Part shown: in pieces, positions 61,946 to 64,000 of the stretch | Layout: every line of letters starts with the position of its first letter | Position numbering within the stretch: the stretch's first letter is position 1 | From: Stenopsyche tienmushanensis | Lineage: Eukaryota; Arthropoda; Insecta; Trichoptera; Stenopsychidae | Assembly (NCBI GenBank): GCA_008973525.1 | Contig: WACJ01000046.1 | Location: 1,302,001 to 1,366,000, forward strand | DNA: 64,000 nt | Direction of reading: 5' to 3' | The notes under the pieces: model-generated | What the model was told of the DNA's origin: nothing | Seen by the model: the letters and a program-made list of their open reading frames with translations, nothing else | Databases searched by the model: none | Made by a program: the position numbers and the translations under genes

Positions 61946-64000
61946 CTCAACTCTAATAATGGGACTATCTATATGAAATATAATAGATACGGGGCTCAGA
62001 GTTTTTTGTATTTCTCTGTAATATAATTGAGAATCACATCAAAGTATTATAGTATATAAGCATTCATCTGCAGCGACGGAAATAAATAATTTGTCGGGAA
62101 ATCGGGAGTTTTGCGAGTTTTAGTCCGTGTCTCTAAATGAGGAAATAGTCGATGTTTAACGTTACTTTGGGCATATTTTCAAAATAATATTTGAATTTTT
62201 TAGTGTTTTATTTATCTATTTTTGAATTGTATTTTTATCTTTTCTTAAATAAATAAAACTCTTTCGCCTTCAAGTTATTTTTTATGGATTTTCTTAAACG
62301 ATTGAAAAGACTGATTGTCGAAATCGTTGAAATTTTAAAATATTTTTTATACATTTACTTTTGATTTAATTATATAAAAATATATTGAAAACGTTGCAGA
62401 TTTAAGGTCTAACTGCTTATCATAGCTATAGAGCTGCGTGCAGGTACAAAACTTATTTTACAAGCTCTCCCACAGGTAAACGTGAAATAATAAAAGATGC
62501 TTATGGCATTATAAAACACCGCTAATTATCATCAATATCCTATAATTTCATGTTATTACAGTTGACCTATTTTAAGCATGTTATTCTTATAGTATGCTAT
62601 GAGTTATGAGCTATGAGCTATATAGTTTTGAAAAATCTTACCTGAAATAACTATGGTTGTGGATAATTCTTCTACGCTTTGTCTCCGAAAAACCATTTTT
62701 CTTTAATGCATTATATTTATTCTGCTATGCAATGAAATCGTTGCCTTTTGTGTTTTATTCAACCTAGTTTGTTAGCCTGGCTATTAACTTCAACATTTCT
62801 TTTTGGCATTTTAAATGTGTTTCATATAAATGGTATTTTTAAGTCCAAGCAACCTTTTACGTTGAAGTATAATTTTTGATATACGTTTTCATATGGATTT
62901 GTACGCCCGAAAAGTTTTGCGTCTTTGTTCAAATAACATAATAAAAAGCATGTTCAAGTTTGAGTAGATTAAGCAAAGATATAACGCTTATTTTCATGGA
63001 AAGGATTTGCGAAGACTGTTTTTATATAAATTTTGCTCTCCGAGGCTTAAACGCGACATTAGTTTGAAATTTATATGATATTTTGTAGCAGCCATAAAAT
63101 CCCCAACCATTAATTTTATTCGAGTCTCGCAACAAAATATCACAATGAATCTTCCATCGTCATTTGATCAGCATCTTATTTTTTCAATAATCAAATACTG
63201 TATGAGTATAGAATTCAAATCATTAAATATTTATACTGAATCTCGAGCATTAGTTTATTCAGATTTGCGTACGTGTTTTACTAACATACCCGAAACAAAG
63301 CTCTCAAAAGTTTCAATTGATATTCACAGAAGACTTCGCAGCGTGCGAAAGCATGCAAATTTCATATGGGTGAAGTGAAAATAAAAATTTCATATATATA
63401 TCGTATCAATTTTGTTTGAAAAACAAAACGCCCATAGCTGCCATCTATATCCAACGCCGGATATTAAGGAATCTGTTTCTTACATTGCCGAATTTCGGAA
63501 ACGATTATCTTCGCACGCAGAGAAGAATATCATTTCTTAGGAGAAAATTTCAGGAGGGAATTGCGTACGAACAATAGATTGAATAGAGTCACGTCGGGGA
63601 AACCGTTCTTCAAACTTGAAGCATTCTCTTTTTTTCCCTACCCTTCCTCATCCCCTACTGCCGCTCGTGCTGAGTCTTTCAATAATCTTTCAGAGCCGAT
63701 ATCAAAACGTAGAAGATCAAACAACAGAGCAACGCCAAGGTAGAAAATTTATCACCTTTAATATTACCAATCTTAAAGACTTCCTTTCCATGGTTTTCAA
63801 TTTTCATTTAAGCCTATACGACGGATACATTACATAAACTTTCGTAATATTTTTAAACAGTTTTTAGTACCAAGTAATGAATATTTTTAAGATTTTTATG
63901 GCAAAAATCGAAATTATATTTTATATTCAACTATTCCAGAACAAACTTTACGAAATTGGAACGTTCTTATACTATCCCTGACAACAAATGTATTGAATAA
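61946..64000. other. AT-rich DNA, no gene recognised
   Basis: A small tandem patch near 62594-62620 repeats TATGAG and GAGCTATGAGCTAT. 63420-63760 is more balanced and carries a 60-codon plus frame (63561-63743) ending SFNNLSEPISKRRRSNNR, a basic tail without a firm family match. Otherwise nothing seen. Confidence 0.4.

Noticed and set aside
62585..62625. TATGAGCTATGAGCTAT tandem patch as a functional array
   Set aside because: Few imperfect units; most likely simple slippage.
1..64000. Bacterial, phage or CRISPR content
   Set aside because: No dense reading frames, ribosome-binding sites, repeats with spacers or phage-like genes; the tRNA and transposon types are eukaryotic.

Overview
This window reads as AT-rich, gene-poor eukaryotic nuclear DNA, most likely from an arthropod and probably an insect. 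The reasons are: tRNA genes of the eukaryotic internal-promoter type with T-run pol III terminators; a transposon load of mariner (several lineages), Tc1, piggyBac, hAT-like and non-LTR types; and a texture of long AT-rich stretches broken by short GC-richer islands that lack an open frame, as in large introns or intergenic regions of flies. Nothing fixes the species. There are no ribosome-binding sites, operons or dense reading frames, so it is not bacterial.

Layout. 1-20,000 is mostly featureless AT-rich DNA with GC-richer non-coding islands (about 430-960, 1,850-2,330, 6,420-6,860, 9,400-9,860, 12,880-13,230, 16,040-16,390, 17,195-17,350, 19,260-19,700) and four single hAT-like ends or fragments (1,407, 11,153, 18,276 and, further on, 32,092). 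A non-LTR retrotransposon 3' end lies at 20,035-20,840 on the minus strand. A complete-length but dead mariner occupies 23,304-24,587, a related shorter one 28,873-29,893. A small piggyBac-type MITE with a TTAA end is at 34,788-34,953. At 37,630-38,770 a third mariner is split inside its HDN catalytic motif by a 726-bp retroposon-like insertion with a perfect 10-bp target duplication. Two identical tRNA-Thr(CGT) genes sit 1 kb apart at 40,219 and 41,240, minus strand. From 42,227 a second copy of the retrotransposon 3' end abuts a Tc1 transposase relic (to 43,560). 46,270-46,660 is a GC-rich block. 49,400-50,130 is a fourth mariner relic, 50,590-51,200 a doubtful transposase remnant, 52,125-52,490 a third, shorter copy of the retrotransposon end, 52,808-53,222 a piggyBac-like N-terminal relic ending in a TTAA terminus, and 54,968-55,950 a fifth mariner of another lineage. 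56,000-64,000 holds little except a 37-bp exact repeat pair, a GC-richer island near 60,840 and two hAT-like ends at 61,628 and 61,803.

No convincing exon of a host protein gene was found. The only features likely to be functional are the two tRNA genes and, by inference, some of the GC-richer islands as regulatory or conserved non-coding DNA. The transposons are all broken by stops, frameshifts or deletions. I did not find evidence for a new biological system; the most informative signals are the nested insertion, the modular retrotransposon tails and the tRNA pair.
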